From assembly GCF_000430805.1 (NCBI RefSeq), contig NZ_AUMS01000011.1, positions 78,723-142,722 on the forward strand: DNA of 64,000 bases, in the 5' to 3' direction. Below are positions 43,580 through 52,795 of this stretch, piece by piece. A program made the translations under genes and the position numbers. The stretch's first letter is position 1. Every line of letters begins with the position of its first letter. The notes beneath the pieces are model-generated. The model searched no databases. It was given only the letters and a program-made list of their open reading frames with translations, and was not told the DNA's origin. Source of the stretch: Chitinilyticum aquatile DSM 21506 (GTDB taxonomy: Bacteria; Pseudomonadota; Gammaproteobacteria; Burkholderiales; Chitinibacteraceae).

Positions 43580-44485
43580 TCAGAGTTCAGTGCCACCGGC
43601 AAACTGCTCGCGCAAGAAATCAAGCCAGACACGCAGACGCGGATTGCGGGCAGAATCGGAATAGAACACAGCATTGACGGGCCGGCGCAAGCCGCTGTTG
43701 CAGTCAGCCAGCACTTCCTGCAGGCGGCCCGCCTGCTGGTCATCGCGCGTCATGAAATCCGAGAGGCAGACCAGCCCCTCCCCGGCCAGCGCCAGCTGGC
43801 GCAGGGTTTCGCCACTGCTCGCCCGCAAGGCAGGCTGCACCGCGTAACGCACATCACCCTGCCAGAACAGCGGCCATTCATTCAGGACATCGGCACCGAG
43901 AAAGCCGAGGATGGCATGCCCGGCCAGTGCCTCCGGCGTCGCCGGCACGCCGCAGCGGGCCAGATAGGCCGGCGCGGCGAGAATCCGCACGCGCGAGTGG
44001 CCAAGCAGCTGGGCGTGCAGGCTGGAGTCGGGCAACTGGCCTATGCGGATTGCGACATCGACCTGCCGTTCGAGCAGGTTGATGAAGCCTTCCGAGCTTT
44101 CCAGATGCAGCTCGATGCCGGGATAGCGGCGGCGGAATTCGCCGATCAGCGGCACCAGACGGTGCAGGATGAAGGGGGTAGCCGCATCCACGCGCAGTAC
44201 GCCCTGCGGGTTGCGGTGCTGCGCACGCAGGCTGTCTTCGGCAGCGGCAAGATCGGCCAGAATCCGGGACGCCTGCTCATAGAAGAGCTGCCCTTCCGTC
44301 GTGAGCGCCAGCCGGCGGGTGGTACGGTGCAGCAGAATGGTATCAAGCCGGCTTTCCAGGCGCTTGATGCCGCGGCTGACCACCGAGCTGTCCAGGCCCA
44401 GCCGGTCTGCAGCCAGCCGGAAGCTGCCGGCCTCGACCACCGCCACCAGTAGTTGCAGATCATCGGTGCTGCTCAGCATGCGCAC
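43580..44485 (-). CDS. LysR family transcriptional regulator
   Basis: 301 aa. N-terminal winged helix (DLQLLVAVVEAGSFRLAADRLGLDSSVVSRGIKRLE) and a C-terminal effector domain of the CrgA/DmlR-like subgroup (GVLRVDAATPFILHRLVP). Two in-frame ATGs (44485, 44479) are possible starts. Convergent with the ene-reductase, so the target is not evident from layout. Confidence 0.9.
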   Translation of the reverse strand: MRMLSSTDDLQLLVAVVEAGSFRLAADRLGLDSSVVSRGIKRLESRLDTILLHRTTRRLALTTEGQLFYEQASRILADLAAAEDSLRAQHRNPQGVLRVDAATPFILHRLVPLIGEFRRRYPGIELHLESSEGFINLLERQVDVAIRIGQLPDSSLHAQLLGHSRVRILAAPAYLARCGVPATPEALAGHAILGFLGADVLNEWPLFWQGDVRYAVQPALRASSGETLRQLALAGEGLVCLSDFMTRDDQQAGRLQEVLADCNSGLRRPVNAVFYSDSARNPRLRVWLDFLREQFAGGTEL

Positions 44486-44496
44486 TCCATGACAAT

Positions 44497-44545
44497 GGGT
44501 ATACAGCCACAGCCATTACAAAACAATGGCTTCAGGGTTATACCC
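44497..44545. repeat. Palindromic intergenic element, copy H
   Basis: GGGTAT (44497-44502), eight bases, core AGCCATT / AATGGCT (44511-44531), eight bases, ATACCC (44540-44545). Its right end contains the stop codon of rsmJ (44538-44540) and the codons before it. Confidence 0.87.
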
Positions 44546-45308
44546 GAGCGACTGGCAAATAACCGTCGAAGCGGGTACTTTCGCCCGGAAACTGGAAATT
44601 GGGTTTTTCGCCCGCAAGAAACGGCGCAAGTTTCGGGCGCTTGACCACCACCCGCTTGCCGGCAACGGCTCTGGCCGGGGCCAGCAGGGCGTCCGCATCG
44701 GCATCACCACCGATCAGTGTCTGGAAAGCCGCCATTTCCTTCTTGGCCTTCGCGCGCTTGTCCGGCTCGGGGAACATCGGGTCGACAAAGACCACATCCC
44801 ACTTCTGGCCGGCGACTTGCGCCTGCAGCAGAAAACCGAGCGCGTCGGCATGCTGAAGTGTCATGCGTGCGGCAATCGTCTGCACCGCGGGATCATCACT
44901 GGCAGCAGCACGCGCCAGGCCGTCGGCCAGCAAGGCGGCTGCGACCGGGTTGCGCTCGACCAGCGTCACCGTGCAGCCCAGGCTGGCGAGCACAAAGGCA
45001 TCCCGCCCCTGCCCGGCAGTCACATCGAGCACGGCAGGGCGCTGCTCGCCCTTTACACCGACGGCGCGCGCCACCGGCTGGCCGGCACCGCCCCCGAATT
45101 TGCGCCGGTGTGCGGCTGCGCCGCCGGCAAAATCGACGCAGACCACGCCTTTTTCACCGCGCTGCCGCAAGGTCAGCCGCCCGCCGTCCCAGGCCAGCGC
45201 ACAGGGTGCATCGTCCGGCCAGACCGGCCACAGCGGCAGGGCAAAACGCGCGGCCAGCGCCAGCGCCTCATCACTGGCTCCCTCCTGCAATAAACCGGCT
45301 ACCACCAC
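44538..45308 (-). CDS. rsmJ: 16S rRNA (guanine1516-N2)-methyltransferase RsmJ
   Basis: 256 aa. Family motifs LDVTAGQGRDAFVLASLG (SAM site), VVFVDPMFPEPDKRAK (catalytic DPMFP) and KRVVVKRPKLAPFL. The likely GTG start at 45308 overlaps the end of mtfA by ten bases. The last three codons, including stop, lie in palindromic element H. Confidence 0.92.
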   Translation of the reverse strand: MVVAGLLQEGASDEALALAARFALPLWPVWPDDAPCALAWDGGRLTLRQRGEKGVVCVDFAGGAAAHRRKFGGGAGQPVARAVGVKGEQRPAVLDVTAGQGRDAFVLASLGCTVTLVERNPVAAALLADGLARAAASDDPAVQTIAARMTLQHADALGFLLQAQVAGQKWDVVFVDPMFPEPDKRAKAKKEMAAFQTLIGGDADADALLAPARAVAGKRVVVKRPKLAPFLAGEKPNFQFPGESTRFDGYLPVARV

Positions 45309-46132
45309 AGCATGTTCTCCGCTTTCTCCATATCGTCAGGCAGCGCACGATAGCGGATATCGGGCAGGCGTGCAGCGGGATCCTGCCGGTAGAACAGCTG
45401 CAGTTGCTCGTACACCGCCGGATATTCGCGCTTGAGCGTATGCGGCCACTCAAAGAAATACTCGCTGAAAACGGCAAAGCACTCGGCGGGCGACTCGGCG
45501 GCATACGGGTCGATGCTGGTGTAATGCCCCAGATCGGCGCGCTGCTGCAGGTGCGTGTACGCCTGGCTGAAAACCTGCTGCCAGCGGCTGGCATCCATGC
45601 CGGCATGCAGCGGCGGATTGCCATTCGGATAGCCGCTGCGCATGTCGAGCTTGTGCGCGAGTTCGTGGATCACCACATTCCACGCGTCCAGTTCGCCGGA
45701 CTGCTGCGCATCCTGCCAGGACAGCACCAGCGCCCCACCCTGATGCGCCATGCCGGAGTAGGTTTCCTCGTACTCGTGTACGACGCCGACCGGATCGGCC
45801 ACACGCAAGCGCCCGCGAAACTGGCCGGGATAGAGCACCACCTCTTTCCAGTCGTCATAGGCATCGTGCCCCAGATTGAGAATCGGCAGCGCGGCCTGCG
45901 CGGCCAGCCGCGCCAGCCCCGGAGCGTCAGGCTGCAGGCCGTCGAGCGGGGTAATCACCTTGGTCGCCAGAAAATGATCGGCAATCCGCCGCAAGCGCAG
46001 CAGTTCATCATGATTCAACCCGCGAAACAGCGGCGTCGAACTCGCGTGATGCCACAGGGCATCGTCAAGCTGCAGGGCTGGTCTTGCCGTGCCGGCAGCC
46101 AGACCCAGTGTGCGTTTCAGAAAAGACAGCAT
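45299..46132 (-). CDS. mtfA: MtfA-like zinc-dependent peptidase (M90)
   Basis: 277 aa. Zinc-binding helix VIHELAHKLDM (HExxH) with downstream Glu in AAESPAECFAVFSEYFF. In E. coli MtfA is a peptidase that binds the Mlc repressor and so affects glucose PTS genes; whether the same link exists here is unknown. Overlaps rsmJ. Confidence 0.9.
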   Translation of the reverse strand: MLSFLKRTLGLAAGTARPALQLDDALWHHASSTPLFRGLNHDELLRLRRIADHFLATKVITPLDGLQPDAPGLARLAAQAALPILNLGHDAYDDWKEVVLYPGQFRGRLRVADPVGVVHEYEETYSGMAHQGGALVLSWQDAQQSGELDAWNVVIHELAHKLDMRSGYPNGNPPLHAGMDASRWQQVFSQAYTHLQQRADLGHYTSIDPYAAESPAECFAVFSEYFFEWPHTLKREYPAVYEQLQLFYRQDPAARLPDIRYRALPDDMEKAENMLWW

Positions 46133-46346
46133 GGCGATCCCGTGAATGTGGGTGGTATGGCCCTGGCCCGTCGTTCCGGCCTGGCCGGAAAAATAACCTG
46201 AAAAAGCCGCTGATTTTCTGCCGCCGGGTTGATGGCGGCGCGAAACGGCGATCCAGGCCTATGTTACGGGCAGATAGGGCCGGATCGGCGAACTGCAAGC
46301 ACGCATGCGCTACAATCGCGCTTTTGTTGCGTGCATGCAGACCACC

Positions 46347-47297
46347 ATGAGCCAGCTCCTTCATCCCCGCATTACCCGCGTCGCCGCCGGCATCCTGCTG
46401 CGCGACGGGCAGTTCCTGCTGGCAAGCCGCCCGGCCGGCAAGGCCTACGCCGGGTACTGGGAATTCCCCGGCGGCAAGCTGGAAGATGGCGAAACGCCGC
46501 ATGACGCGCTCTGTCGCGAGCTGCACGAGGAAATGGGCATTACCGTGACTGCGGCCACGCCGTGGCTGGTACAGCGTTTCGTCTATCCGCACGCACATGT
46601 CGAGCTGCATTTCTTCCGCGTCACCGGCTGGGAGGGCACGCCGCACCCGAAGGAAGGCCAGCAATTTGCCTGGCAGGCCACGGGAGCCCTCACCGTCTCC
46701 CCCATCCTGCCTGCCAATGGCCCGCTGCTGCGCGGGCTGGCCATGCCGGAACATCTGGTTCTCTCCAACGCGGCAGAACTGGAGGCGGCCTTTCTGCCGG
46801 CGCTGGAACGCCGTCTGGCTGCCGGCCTGCGCTGGCTGATCCTGCGCGAGCCGCAACTGGCTGCCAGCGATTACCGGGCACTTGCGACCGATGTGCTGGC
46901 GCTAACCCGCCCTGCCGGCTGCAAGGTGCTGCTGCATCGGGATATCGCACTGGCACAAGAACTGGGTGCTGACGGCGTTCACCTGAGCGCCGCGCAAATG
47001 CATGCCCTGACTGCACGCCCGGCCGGGCTTGACTGGGTGGGCGCATCGACCCACAACACCATTGAGCTCGCTGCCGCGCAGGCACTGGGGCTCGATTACG
47101 CGCTGCTGGGACATGTTGCTGCTACGGCCAGCCATCCGGGCGAGCCGCCGCTGGGCTGGGAAGGTTTCGATGCCTGCATGGCGCCGGGCTGGTCGCTGCC
47201 GGTCTATGCACTGGGCGGTATGCGGCCGGAACTGCTGTCTACTGCCAAAGCACACGGCGCACAGGGCATCGCCACCCTGCGCGATGGCTGGCAATGA
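46347..47297 (+). CDS. Nudix hydrolase fused to a thiamine-phosphate-synthase-like domain
   Basis: 316 aa from the ATG at 46347; an in-frame ATG at 46335 is also possible. N-terminal MutT domain with a complete Nudix box (GGKLEDGETPHDALCRELHEEMG), which should sanitise oxidised nucleotides. The C-terminal half (about 150-316) is a TenI/ThiE-like barrel (GADGVHLSAAQM, GASTHNTIELAAAQ, VYALGGM). The fusion is common in beta- and gammaproteobacteria; thiamine synthase activity is doubtful. It overlaps the next gene by four bases. Confidence 0.9.
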   Translation: MSQLLHPRITRVAAGILLRDGQFLLASRPAGKAYAGYWEFPGGKLEDGETPHDALCRELHEEMGITVTAATPWLVQRFVYPHAHVELHFFRVTGWEGTPHPKEGQQFAWQATGALTVSPILPANGPLLRGLAMPEHLVLSNAAELEAAFLPALERRLAAGLRWLILREPQLAASDYRALATDVLALTRPAGCKVLLHRDIALAQELGADGVHLSAAQMHALTARPAGLDWVGASTHNTIELAAAQALGLDYALLGHVAATASHPGEPPLGWEGFDACMAPGWSLPVYALGGMRPELLSTAKAHGAQGIATLRDGWQ

Positions 47298-47740
47298 AAA
47301 AAGTCCCCCTCGCCCGCCGTGCCCTCTGGCTGCTGCCAGTGCTGCTGTTGCCAGCACTCTGGTTCAATGCCGGAAAAATCCGGCAAATGCTCGCCGGGGA
47401 AACAGCCACGCCGCTGACCCTCCCGTGTGCAGATCTGCGGGCCGGCTGCCACTTTCGCATCAATGACGCGGATTACCGCGCCAGCATTGACGGCGAATTG
47501 CGGCCGGGCAGCCTCTTTCTGCTGCAACTGGAGGGCAAGGCCAACCAGGTTGTCGCCTCCTGGCAGATGACCGGCATGGAGATGGGCCCCAACCGCTACC
47601 AGCTGCAGCAAACCGTGCCCGGGCACTGGCAAACCCGCTCGGCCCTCCCGGTGTGCGAGCAGCAGAGGCAGGACTGGGAATTGTTGCTGACCGTAGATGG
47701 GATAACCGTCCGGCTGCAAACCAGAGCCGCCTCACGCTAA
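47294..47740 (+). CDS. Hypothetical exported or membrane-anchored protein
   Basis: 148 aa with one N-terminal hydrophobic segment (about 10-24) after a basic start, then a soluble beta-rich domain with three Cys residues (LPCADLRAGCHFRIND ... LPVCEQQ). Starts four bases inside the Nudix-TPS gene, so it is translated with it. Family not recognised. Confidence 0.72.
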   Translation: MKKVPLARRALWLLPVLLLPALWFNAGKIRQMLAGETATPLTLPCADLRAGCHFRINDADYRASIDGELRPGSLFLLQLEGKANQVVASWQMTGMEMGPNRYQLQQTVPGHWQTRSALPVCEQQRQDWELLLTVDGITVRLQTRAASR

Positions 47741-47840
47741 ATCTTTCATTGCAAACAAGTTTCGTGCAATCGCAAGCCTCTTGCAGAATCGGGGGGGCGC
47801 TGTAAATTAAGAGAATACTGATTCTCAGGCAGCCCCGGCC

Positions 47841-48314
47841 ATGTCCCGCTTTTCTTACCTGCTTGCCACAGTCCTTGCCGGCGCGGCAATGCTTCCCGCC
47901 GCCGCCACGGTTTATCAGTGGCGCGATGCCGAAGGCCGCGTGCATTACACCGATCAGCCCCCCCAGGGCGAAACCGTGCGCCAGCGCAAAATCCGCAGCA
48001 ATGTGGTGGAAACCGCCAGCCAGCCAGCCAGCGCCAGTGCAGGCAGCGCGAGCGACAAGGCACGGGTGACACTCTGGATTGCGCCGGGCTGCGGCCAGCC
48101 TTGCGAAGAGGCGCTGGCACTGCTCGACCGCCGCAAGGTGCCATACGATGTGAAGAATTTTGCCGCCTCCGAAAAGCTGACCATCGAGTTTTTCAATGTC
48201 ACCGGCAGCATGCAGACCCGCCCGCCCGTCCTGCAGATCGGCAGCACGGTGGTTCAGCCCTGGGACAGCACCACCTGGGCGGCCGCGCTGGGTACGGCAG
48301 GCTACCGTCAGTAA
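47841..48314 (+). CDS. DUF4124 / glutaredoxin-like secreted protein
   Basis: 157 aa. Signal peptide 1-22, then a DUF4124 motif (VYQWRDAEGRVHYTDQPP), a Ser/Ala spacer, and a thioredoxin-fold domain (RVTLWIAPGCGQPCEEALALLDRRKVPYDV). The usual CxxC appears as C-GQP-C (one residue longer), so redox activity is uncertain. A 6-bp inverted repeat (GAGAAT-actg-ATTCTC, 47811-47826) lies just upstream. Confidence 0.85.
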   Translation: MSRFSYLLATVLAGAAMLPAAATVYQWRDAEGRVHYTDQPPQGETVRQRKIRSNVVETASQPASASAGSASDKARVTLWIAPGCGQPCEEALALLDRRKVPYDVKNFAASEKLTIEFFNVTGSMQTRPPVLQIGSTVVQPWDSTTWAAALGTAGYRQ

Positions 48315-48420
48315 CCCCCCGTACAGCCATCCATGCCGCGGCGTGCACCACCGCGGGCCAGACCAGCCCGGTCGTTTTCCGGTATGCTGCGCACGCACCA
48401 ACCACTGAATAACAACACCA

Positions 48421-49182
48421 ATGCAACTTGCCACCTGGAACGTCAATTCGCTGAAAGTACGCCTGCCGCAGGTACTGGACTGGCTCGCCAGCAACCCCGG
48501 TATCAGCGCACTGTGCCTGCAGGAAACCAAGATGGACGACCCCGTCTTTCCGAAAGACGAGATCGAGGCCGCAGGCTATCAGGTCGTGTTTGCCGGGCAG
48601 AAAACCTACAACGGTGTCGCCATCATTGCCCGCGGCGAACTCGAGGAAGTGACGGTCAACATCCCCGGCTTTGCGGATGAACAGAAGCGCGTGATCAGTG
48701 CAACGCTTGATGGCGTACGCCTTGTCTGCGCCTATATCCCGAACGGCCAGGCACTGGATTCGGACAAATACCAGTACAAGCTTTCCTGGCTGGATGCGCT
48801 CACCCGCTGGCTCGCCGGCGAGCAGCAGCGCTTTCCGCAGCTGGCGCTGCTGGGCGACTACAACATCGCCCCGGAAGACCGCGATGTACACGCGAAGTGG
48901 ACCGATCCGCTGCTGGTGTCTCCTCCCGAGCGTGCGGCTTTCCAGCGCCTGCTAGACCAGGGCTTTGCCGATGTGTTTCGCCAGTTCGAGCAGGCGGAAA
49001 AATCCTTCAGCTGGTGGGATTACCGCGGCTTTTCCTTCAAGAAGAATGCCGGCTTGCGCATCGACCACATTCTGGCCACCAGCGCACTCGCCAGCCGCTG
49101 CACGGGCTGCCGGATCGATGTCGAGCCGCGCCGGCACGAGCGCCCGTCAGACCATACGCCGGTGATTGCCAGCTTCAGCTGA
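48421..49182 (+). CDS. xthA: Exodeoxyribonuclease III
   Basis: 253 aa AP endonuclease/3'-exonuclease for base-excision repair. Motifs: WNVNSLKVRLPQVLDWL, LQETKMDD (metal Glu), LLGDYNIAPEDRDV, and RIDHILATSAL ... RPSDHTPV (catalytic Asp-His). Single gene. Confidence 0.95.
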   Translation: MQLATWNVNSLKVRLPQVLDWLASNPGISALCLQETKMDDPVFPKDEIEAAGYQVVFAGQKTYNGVAIIARGELEEVTVNIPGFADEQKRVISATLDGVRLVCAYIPNGQALDSDKYQYKLSWLDALTRWLAGEQQRFPQLALLGDYNIAPEDRDVHAKWTDPLLVSPPERAAFQRLLDQGFADVFRQFEQAEKSFSWWDYRGFSFKKNAGLRIDHILATSALASRCTGCRIDVEPRRHERPSDHTPVIASFS

Positions 49183-49251
49183 CAGCATATTGCCCGTACG
49201 ATTCAGCCCGCATATACCGCCCGGTGATTTTGCGGCAGAATGCTGTCATTC

Positions 49252-49267
49252 TGTGAATCAGGTCACA
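49252..49267 (+). promoter_or_regulatory. Perfect CRP-type palindrome at the start of the crp-like gene
   Basis: TGTGAATCAGGTCACA: TGTGA-N6-TCACA with both half-sites perfect, ending three bases before the ATG at 49271. It includes the only Shine-Dalgarno-like bases (AGG). Binding here would block elongation or initiation, so the gene probably represses itself. Confidence 0.75.
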
Positions 49268-49270
49268 CCC

Positions 49271-49939
49271 ATGGACAAAGCACGTCTCTTATCCGGCAGT
49301 ACCCTGTTCTGCGAACTGAACGACGAGGAGCTGCGCTCGCTGGCGGAACACGCCGAACTGTGCCAGGTCAACGCCCGCCAGATCATCCTGAAGCAGGGGG
49401 CAGTCGGCCACGAGATGTATGCACTGCTGCGCGGCCGGCTGCGTGTATTCCGCTGCAACGAGGACGGCCGCGAAATCACGCTGAGCCTGCTGGAGGCCGG
49501 CGACGTTTTCGGCGAAGTCGCCATGCTGGACGGCGGCCCGCGCTCGGCCAGCATCGAAACGCTGGAAAACTGCGAGCTGCTCGTGCTGCGCCGCGACGCG
49601 GTGATGCAGTATCTGGAACATCATCCGAAGGTGATGCGCCAGCTGATCGCCGCCCTGTGCCAGCGCCTGCGCAATGCCGACGAGATGGTGCAGGACACGC
49701 TGTTCCTGCCCCTGCCGCAGCGCCTTGGCAAATGCCTGCGCACGCTCGCCGAGCAGAGCGGCAGCGAAGTGAACGGCTGGATCGAAATCGACCTGAAATT
49801 CACCCAGCAGGAAATCGCCAATCTGGTCGGCGCCAGTCGCGAAAGCGTCAACAAGCAGCTCAATGCCTGGATCGAACAGGGCAAGGTGCAGATGATCAGT
49901 GGCCGCATCCAGATCAAGGGCGATGCACTGCTGATATAA
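49271..49939 (+). CDS. Crp/Fnr family regulator (CRP-like)
   Basis: 222 aa. Cyclic-nucleotide-binding domain with FGEVAMLDGGPRSASIETLE, close to the cAMP-binding FGE...RSA motif of true CRP proteins, and a C-terminal HTH (TQQEIANLVGASRESVNKQL) with Arg-Glu contacts that read TGTGA. Start at 49271 as the first residue before the domain. The perfect TGTGA/TCACA site just upstream fits this recognition helix and argues for autoregulation. Its stop codon lies within palindromic element I. Confidence 0.92.
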   Translation: MDKARLLSGSTLFCELNDEELRSLAEHAELCQVNARQIILKQGAVGHEMYALLRGRLRVFRCNEDGREITLSLLEAGDVFGEVAMLDGGPRSASIETLENCELLVLRRDAVMQYLEHHPKVMRQLIAALCQRLRNADEMVQDTLFLPLPQRLGKCLRTLAEQSGSEVNGWIEIDLKFTQQEIANLVGASRESVNKQLNAWIEQGKVQMISGRIQIKGDALLI

Positions 49940-49993
49940 CACCAGGTGTATGGCCTCACAGCCCTTTGTTTTAAATGGCCACAATAAGATACC
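49936..49993. repeat. Palindromic intergenic element, copy I
   Basis: ATAAC-ACCAGG-TGTAT (49936-49951), eight bases, core AGCCCTTT / AAATGGCC (49960-49980), eight bases, ATACC (49989-49993). The crp-like gene's TAA stop (49937-49939) is inside it. It lies between convergent genes, followed by a separate terminator. Confidence 0.86.
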
Positions 49994-50000
49994 CGGTTAA

Positions 50001-50033
50001 AAAATGCCCCGCACAGAATGTCGGGGCATTTTT
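50001..50033. terminator. Rho-independent terminator between convergent genes
   Basis: AAAAATGCCCCG-n-CGGGGCATTTTT: A-run on one side and T-run on the other, so it can serve both the crp-like gene and the transglycosylase gene. Confidence 0.9.
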
Positions 50034-50058
50034 GTTCTGGGTATCAGGCTGCAGCTGC

Positions 50059-50697
50059 CTAGCGCTGCGCGAGATTTCCCGGCGGCGGCGCCCAGTCAAA
50101 ATGACGCTTCCATGCGCCATACACCAGATTCGGGTATTCCGCCTTGCCAAGGCTGCCGTTGTAGCGGCCAAGAGCCCGGAACAGATCACCCTTTTCAATA
50201 TCCAGATAGTGGCGCAGGATGGTGCAGCCATAGCGCAGATTGGTGTTGAGATCGAACAGATTCTGATCCGGCGTGCCGATCGCGCGCTGCCAGAACGGCA
50301 TCACCTGCATCAGCCCTCGCGCGCCGACCACGCTGACGGCATAGCGGTTGAAGCCGCTTTCGACATGAATGAGGCCCAGCACCAGTTGCGGATCAAGGCC
50401 GGCGCGAGTGGCCTCGTACTGAATGGCGGTCAGCAGCTTGCGGCGCAGGAAGCCGTCCGTGTCGTCCTTGAAACGCGGCAGGCGGCCAAGGCGCTCGCTC
50501 ATTTCGGCAATCCATGCTTCGCCCACCGCCGGGTTGTCGAACACCAGCTTCGGCTCGATACGGTCGGAAATCGAACGCTGCATGGCCGTGCGCACCGTAT
50601 CGGCCAGCGCCTCTTCACGCTGCGCACCCGCCTGTGCCCCGCCAGCCAGCAAGACTGCCAGCAGACATACCCCGCTAATGTATCGCCGCATCACCAT
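50059..50697 (-). CDS. Lytic transglycosylase (SLT domain)
   Basis: 212 aa periplasmic enzyme: signal peptide 1-25 (cut near AQA), helical region, then an SLT domain with catalytic Glu in GLIHVESGFNRYAVSVVGARGLMQVMPFW and the ALGRYNGSLG loop. It cleaves peptidoglycan. It lies after proS on the same strand, separated by a terminator. Confidence 0.92.
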   Translation of the reverse strand: MVMRRYISGVCLLAVLLAGGAQAGAQREEALADTVRTAMQRSISDRIEPKLVFDNPAVGEAWIAEMSERLGRLPRFKDDTDGFLRRKLLTAIQYEATRAGLDPQLVLGLIHVESGFNRYAVSVVGARGLMQVMPFWQRAIGTPDQNLFDLNTNLRYGCTILRHYLDIEKGDLFRALGRYNGSLGKAEYPNLVYGAWKRHFDWAPPPGNLAQR

Positions 50698-50746
50698 CTG
50701 ACTACCTGCCTCCCAACCCCATACCCAGTCTTCTCATCGGAAGGCA

Positions 50747-50769
50747 AAAACCGGCACCACGCCGGTTTT
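50747..50769 (-). terminator. Rho-independent terminator of proS
   Basis: AAAACCGGC-gtggt-GCCGGTTTTTG on the minus strand, about 12 bases after the proS stop. It lies just before the transglycosylase gene. Confidence 0.8.
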
Positions 50770-50780
50770 CGCCACGATGC

Positions 50781-52493
50781 TCAGGCCAGCTGCTGCTGCA
50801 CAAAGGCCGCGATCTCGGCAAGCGGCAGCTTCTGCACGTCGCCACCGGCGCGTGCGACATACTCGACCACGCCGTCCGCCAGCCCCTTGTCACCGATCGT
50901 GACGCGGTGCGGAATGCCGATGAGTTCCATATCGGCAAACATCACGCCCGGGCGCTCATTACGATCATCCAGCAGGACTTCGACGCCGGCCGCCTGCAAT
51001 TGCGTATACAGCTGATCGGCGGCCACTTTCACTGCATCGCTCTTGTGATAACCGACGCCGACAATCGCCACACTGAACGGCGCCAGGCCCTTCGTCCAGA
51101 TGATGCCGCGCTCGTCGTAGTTCTGCTCGATGGCCGCACCGACAATACGCGACACACCAATGCCGTAGCAGCCCATTTCCATGACCTGCTGCTGGTTGTT
51201 TTCATTCACGAACACGCAGTTCATCGCTTCGGAATACTTGGTGCGCAGCTGGAAGATATGACCGACTTCGATACCACGGCACAATTCCAGCTTGCCCTTG
51301 CCATCCGGCGACGGATCACCGGCGACCACATTGCGGATGTCGGCAATGATGGTCGGCTCCGGCAGATCGCGCCCGAAGTTCACCCCTGCCAGGTGGAATT
51401 TCGGCTTGTTGGCGCCGCAGACGAAATCACTCATGGCAGCGACGGTGCGATCCGCAATTACCTTGACATTCGCGGCCACGCCAACCGGGCCGATGAACCC
51501 CGGCGGGCAGTTCAGATGGTTGCGGATTTCTTCATCCGTGGCAAAGCGGAAGTCGCCCAGGCCGTCGAGCTTGCTGACTTTCACTTCGTTGAGGTTGTGA
51601 TCGCCGCGCAGCAATGCCAGCACGAACTGGCCATCCACCGTCATCAGCGCGCAGGCCTTTACCGTTTTCTCGATACCCACGCCCAGCAGCTTGGCGACGT
51701 CTTCGCACAGCGTCTGTTTCGGCGTATCGACATCACGCATCGCCTCGGAAGCAGCCCCACGCGCTGTGGCTGGCGCCAGTGCATCGGCCAGCTCGACGTT
51801 GGCGGCGTATTCGGAATCCGGGCAGTAGGCCAGCAAATCTTCGCCGGCATCGGCCAGTACATGGAACTCGTGCGAACCAGAACCGCCAATCGCCCCCGTA
51901 TCGGCCGCTACGGCGCGGAATTTCAGGCCCAGACGCGTAAACACACTGGAGTATGTCTTGTACATCACGTCGTAAGTGGCTTGCAGCGACTCGAAATTCG
52001 CGTGGAAGGAATACGCGTCCTTCATCACGAATTCACGCGCGCGCATCACGCCAAAACGCGGGCGGATTTCGTCGCGGAACTTGGTCTGGATCTGGTAGAA
52101 ATTCACCGGCAGCTGCTTGTAGCTGCGCAATTCGCTGCGCGCAATGTCGGTGATGACTTCTTCATGGGTCGGGCCGAAGCAGAAATCGCGTTCGTGACGA
52201 TCCTTGATCTTCAGCATCTGCGGACCGAAGACCGCCCAACGGCCGGTTTCCTGCCACAGCTCGGCCGGCTGCACCGCCGGCATCAGCAACTCCTGCGCGC
52301 CAGCCTTGTTCATTTCCTCGCGCACCACCGCCTCGACCTTGCGCAACACGCGCAAGCCCAGCGGCATCCAGGTGTACAGGCCGGAGCCCAGCTTCTTGAT
52401 CAGCCCGGCTCTGAGCATGAGTTTGTGCGACAGAAGTTCGGCCTCGGAAGGCGCTTCTTTCAGGGTGGAGAGGTAAAGCTGGCTGGTACGCAT
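50781..52493 (-). CDS. proS: Prolyl-tRNA synthetase
   Basis: 570 aa bacterial-type class II synthetase. Start at 52493 ([15 protein letters not shown]), the usual N-terminus. Motif 2 region ([26 protein letters not shown]), INS editing domain in the middle ([20 protein letters not shown]), and the anticodon-binding C-terminus. Full normal length. Confidence 0.96.
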   Translation of the reverse strand: MRTSQLYLSTLKEAPSEAELLSHKLMLRAGLIKKLGSGLYTWMPLGLRVLRKVEAVVREEMNKAGAQELLMPAVQPAELWQETGRWAVFGPQMLKIKDRHERDFCFGPTHEEVITDIARSELRSYKQLPVNFYQIQTKFRDEIRPRFGVMRAREFVMKDAYSFHANFESLQATYDVMYKTYSSVFTRLGLKFRAVAADTGAIGGSGSHEFHVLADAGEDLLAYCPDSEYAANVELADALAPATARGAASEAMRDVDTPKQTLCEDVAKLLGVGIEKTVKACALMTVDGQFVLALLRGDHNLNEVKVSKLDGLGDFRFATDEEIRNHLNCPPGFIGPVGVAANVKVIADRTVAAMSDFVCGANKPKFHLAGVNFGRDLPEPTIIADIRNVVAGDPSPDGKGKLELCRGIEVGHIFQLRTKYSEAMNCVFVNENNQQQVMEMGCYGIGVSRIVGAAIEQNYDERGIIWTKGLAPFSVAIVGVGYHKSDAVKVAADQLYTQLQAAGVEVLLDDRNERPGVMFADMELIGIPHRVTIGDKGLADGVVEYVARAGGDVQKLPLAEIAAFVQQQLA

Positions 52494-52795
52494 GGTGAAA
52501 TCCGCAAGGGGTGGACACATCCCGCTCCAGCGCATCGCGCGACACCGCACGAACACTGGCAGGAGCCGGTGAAATCAGGCCGCTGATTATAAGCCGGCCG
52601 GCCAGCAAGACCAAATCCGCACTCACGACTGAAGTGGCAATTCAAGCCAAATTCACCACATATCTGACGGGCGGCTACCGTTTGTCGGCACGCCAGTGCC
52701 GCTCTTCCGTGCACCATGCTGCCACGTTGCCACCTAGGGCGTACACCCTATACCATCGGACTCACAGTAAAAATTACACAGAACATCAGGAATCG
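52494..52795. other. Intergenic region between proS and the minor-pilin operon
   Basis: 302 bp between divergent units, holding the proS and pilin promoters. An inverted repeat CGGCAC-gcca-GTGCCG lies at about 52687-52702. TATACC near 52750 could be a -10. No sigma-54 -24/-12 pair that I trust, and no gene. Confidence 0.45.

Noticed and set aside
47811..47826. GAGAAT-actg-ATTCTC as a Fur box upstream of the DUF4124 gene
   Set aside because: The spacing of the half-sites (4 bases) does not fit the Fur hexamer array (1 or 7). Kept only as an inverted repeat of unknown role.
52687..52702. CGGCAC-gcca-GTGCCG as a sigma-54 promoter element of the pilin operon
   Set aside because: It has GGCAC but no TGC(A/T) at the proper distance; I report it only as an inverted repeat.
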